DNA of 64,000 nucleotides from Pseudoips prasinana (taxonomy: Eukaryota; Arthropoda; Insecta; Lepidoptera; Nolidae): NCBI GenBank assembly GCA_951640165.1, contig OX621260.1:19486001-19550000 (forward strand), given 5' to 3'. The position numbers and the translations under genes were made by a program. Below the pieces are notes generated by a model. That model ran no database searches. It worked only from the letters and a program-made list of their open reading frames with translations, and had not been told where the DNA came from. This document shows positions 62,303 to 64,000 of the stretch, piece by piece. How positions within the stretch are numbered: position 1 is the stretch's first letter; every line of letters begins with the position of its first letter.

Positions 62303-62402
62303 TGCGCACGCCGCACAGCTGCAAAAAGTGTCGTGACAACTTTTCGTAAGATTTTTTTCCGTCTAGCCTCTTTTCACATCGCGCGATAAGGAACTTCGTT
62401 CC
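62111..62402 (-). mobile_element. GGAACGAAGTTCC element, copy 2
   Basis: Left TTGAGAGGTGTCAAGGGACA, CCGGATGGAACGAAGTT; right CGCGCGATAAGGAACTTCGT, TCC. Inverse of 53062-53340, with a (GA)n expansion in the middle. Confidence 0.7.
62262..62298. repeat. (GA)n microsatellite
   Basis: About 17 GA units. The 94-aa frame reading RERERERERE across it is a by-product. Confidence 0.95.
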
Positions 62403-62813
62403 AATATAAAAAAAACAAACGGGGGCTCGCTCCTCTCTCTCTCTTGCTCCTACAAAAATATACGAAACGTAACTCTCTCTCTCTCTTTTTTATCTTTAAT
62501 AACTTATATCCCTCTCTCAACTTCCATTTTCATCACTCGATCACACTTTTCGCAACGCTTACATTACGCATTCGCCAGCTTACTCAACTACAGCTATAGC
62601 AGCCTACTAAACCCAATAGTTGGTGCAAAATAGCTACTATTCCTTTCCTTAATTACTTGCTAGGCGTATTTCTAAATTCTAAGTTTGAGGTTGCATTATA
62701 ATTTAGCTATGGTTATGACCATTCTAGCTGCGGCTTGGCGGCGCAATTTGCAGTAAAAATGAAACAAAAGCCGGTTAACAACTACGACCTTGTCACACCT
62801 GTACAGACGCCAG
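62403..62813. other. Unassigned stretch with (CT)n patches
   Basis: CT runs at 62425-62440 and 62472-62490; otherwise nothing recognised. Confidence 0.45.
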
Positions 62814-62937
62814 CACATCAAGCTACCCCAATCTGTCAAATTTCTCCATTTGAAAGTGAACCTTATGCTTATGTGATAAAGTTGAAAATGTATAAAAATA
62901 TTGACAGATTGGATTTGGTGGCGTGTGTACAACGACG
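62814..62937. mobile_element. MITE-TA copy 7, right end deleted
   Basis: CAGACGCCAGCACATCAAGC at left; right end GGTGGCGTGTG lacks ~10 bp. TA on both sides. Confidence 0.85.
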
Positions 62938-63209
62938 CGCCTTGTGCAACACCACCTCTATAGAAAGCAGACTTTCTTCTACGCATCGTAAGTGAACTCA
63001 GCGCTGTTGCGTTAAAATTGACAATTGTAAAATTCGGCGAACATTGTAAATGTCAAGTATGAGTCAACTTAAATACCGTGACAGTAATCTTCTGTGTATG
63101 TTTTTCGATTTAGTAGTTTTGACCCTGGATGAAAATATCATAAAGATTGTCACATTGCGATGTATTCATCCAGGATTTTTGACGCGACAAATATAAGTGG
63201 TGATAATAA
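62938..63209. other. Unassigned short stretch
   Basis: Inverted pair CCTGGATGAA (63124-63133) and TTCATCCAGG (63165-63174), 31-base spacer. No gene. Confidence 0.45.
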
Positions 63210-63522
63210 TCTATACATATAATAAAATCGTAGAAAAGTCAAAACAGTACATTGAATATTTTTTAAAAAGGATACTTGGGGCGTGATCTACAATCGACAT
63301 CGAACCCAAAAACATAGTTTTTAGAATTTTTGTCTGTTTGTCTGTATGTATGTCCGGGATAAACTCAAAAATTACTGCATGGATTAACTTCAAATTTTGC
63401 ATGAATATTACTAAGAGGTCAGGTCAACATATAGGCTTCAAATTATCACGCCATCACCTACGGGGGAGGAGCTGTGGTAATTTATAAAGTTTAACGCGGG
63501 TAAAACCGCGGGGCACAGCTAG
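63210..63522 (+). mobile_element. Hel copy, complete
   Basis: Starts TCTATACATATAATAAAATC after A; ends GCGGGTAAAACCGCGGGGCA, CAGCTAG before T. Cleanest copy of its family (313 bp). Confidence 0.9.
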
Positions 63523-63920
63523 TATAGTAATAATAACAAAAGTTGGCATTTATGGGAACAGCACGCATCGTGAGGAGGTTCCTTTCTCTGTCATCCTGAC
63601 CACTGGCGGCCTGGGGCGCAGGCATAAAACCCCGCTTCAGGACGAACTCTAGTTTTTGCATATTAACATATATATATTAATATTTTCTTTTTTACAACAA
63701 TTTTATAATTATAAATATGTAAAAAATAAGAATTTAACTAAATGATGTGGAATCAATAATTAAGCGTGGTGACCTATCAATGGCTCTCTGTCACGAATAA
63801 CATATAAAGCTGAAATGTCGCTGAAAGCTGTTGGTCTTCCTAAGAAAAATAAATACATAATAATAATAATAACCTCCAGTATGTGGATGGACATTGTTAC
63901 TGCTGCCGGTTGACAAGCAA
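63523..63920. other. Repeat scraps
   Basis: 63560-63660 (GGCGGCCTGGGGCGCAGG, CTTCAGGACGAACTCTAG) looks like a LINE 3' UTR. 63760-63860 (GCTGTTGGTCTTCCTAAGAA, AATAAATA) matches the LINE tails at 28480 and 34510 in the opposite orientation. Confidence 0.4.
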
Positions 63921-63924
63921 TATA

Positions 63925-64000
63925 ATAATATCCTGGGACATTATTCACACACGTCCATCTGATCCTAAACTAAATAGAGCTTGTACTAAAACTAGATAAC
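63925..64000 (-). repeat. SINE-A, cut by the window edge
   Basis: AATATCCTGGGACATTATTCAC, CTGATCCTAAACTAAATAGAGC; continues past the end of the window. Confidence 0.75.

Noticed and set aside
62065..62349. 94-aa frame with an RERERE tract
   Set aside because: Created by the (GA)n microsatellite and SINE-A tail.

Overview
The window looks like 64 kb of lepidopteran (butterfly or moth) nuclear DNA. It is AT-rich, lacks bacterial gene organisation, and is packed with element types typical of Lepidoptera: tRNA-derived SINEs with (ATT)n tails, short non-autonomous Helitrons that start TC and end in a GC hairpin plus CTAG, RTE-type LINE 3' ends with (GAT)n tails, and mariner, Tc1 and TA-flanked MITEs. 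I found no intact host gene. Two weak host-exon candidates are listed (1-54 and 49825-49980). The best reading is a long intron or intergenic repeat graveyard. Every recognisable protein-coding stretch is a broken transposase or reverse transcriptase.

Labels used here. SINE-A: tRNA-type head (A box near TGGCGTGGTTGGC, B box GGTTCGATTCCC). SINE-B: head with TTGGTCTAGCGGTAGCG. SINE-C: head with TAGCCTAGTTGGTAGTGC. SINE-D: head with GTTAGTGACCCTAACTGC. SINE-5S: carries the internal promoter region of 5S rRNA. Hel: non-autonomous Helitron-like. MITE-TA: ~135 bp inverted-repeat element flanked by TA. ACCGG repeat: starts ACCGGCCAAGTGCGAGTCGG and ends near GGTACGGAACCC. RTE-tailed repeat: ends CCAGCAGTGGAC... 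plus (GAT)n.

Layout. 0-5 kb: LINE scrap, two SINE-5S copies, a 72-bp minisatellite built on a SINE head, two tandem Helitrons and a SINE with a fold-back. 5-13 kb: LINE scrap, a mariner fragment inside an RTE-tailed repeat, MITEs, and repeated units with a CCCGTATATACGGG palindrome mixed with ACCGG repeats. 13-25 kb: SINEs, SINE-5S, Helitrons, and one 2.27-kb Helitron with internal tandem units (21.2-23.5 kb). 26-27.5 kb: a 5'-truncated CR1/Jockey-type reverse transcriptase lacking its catalytic Asp pair. 28-35 kb: SINEs, nested Helitrons, fold-backs and an RNase H-bearing LINE end. 35.8-37.1 kb: a nearly full-length, inactivated mariner. 38-48 kb: Helitrons, ACCGG repeats and two larger TIR elements, plus a Helitron split by a SINE-5S with a clear target duplication. 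50-51.6 kb: a Tc1-like element with both ends but a frameshifted transposase. 57-61.4 kb: a hAT-like element of about 4.5 kb (8-bp target duplication ATTTATAT) holding a SINE, an RTE interrupted by R1-type sequence, and an 845-bp inverted repeat.

The most striking signals are the hAT-bounded nest with its long inverted repeat, the 5S-derived SINE family, and at least eight short-loop fold-back palindromes (arms 13-53 bp), several of which arose inside existing transposon copies.
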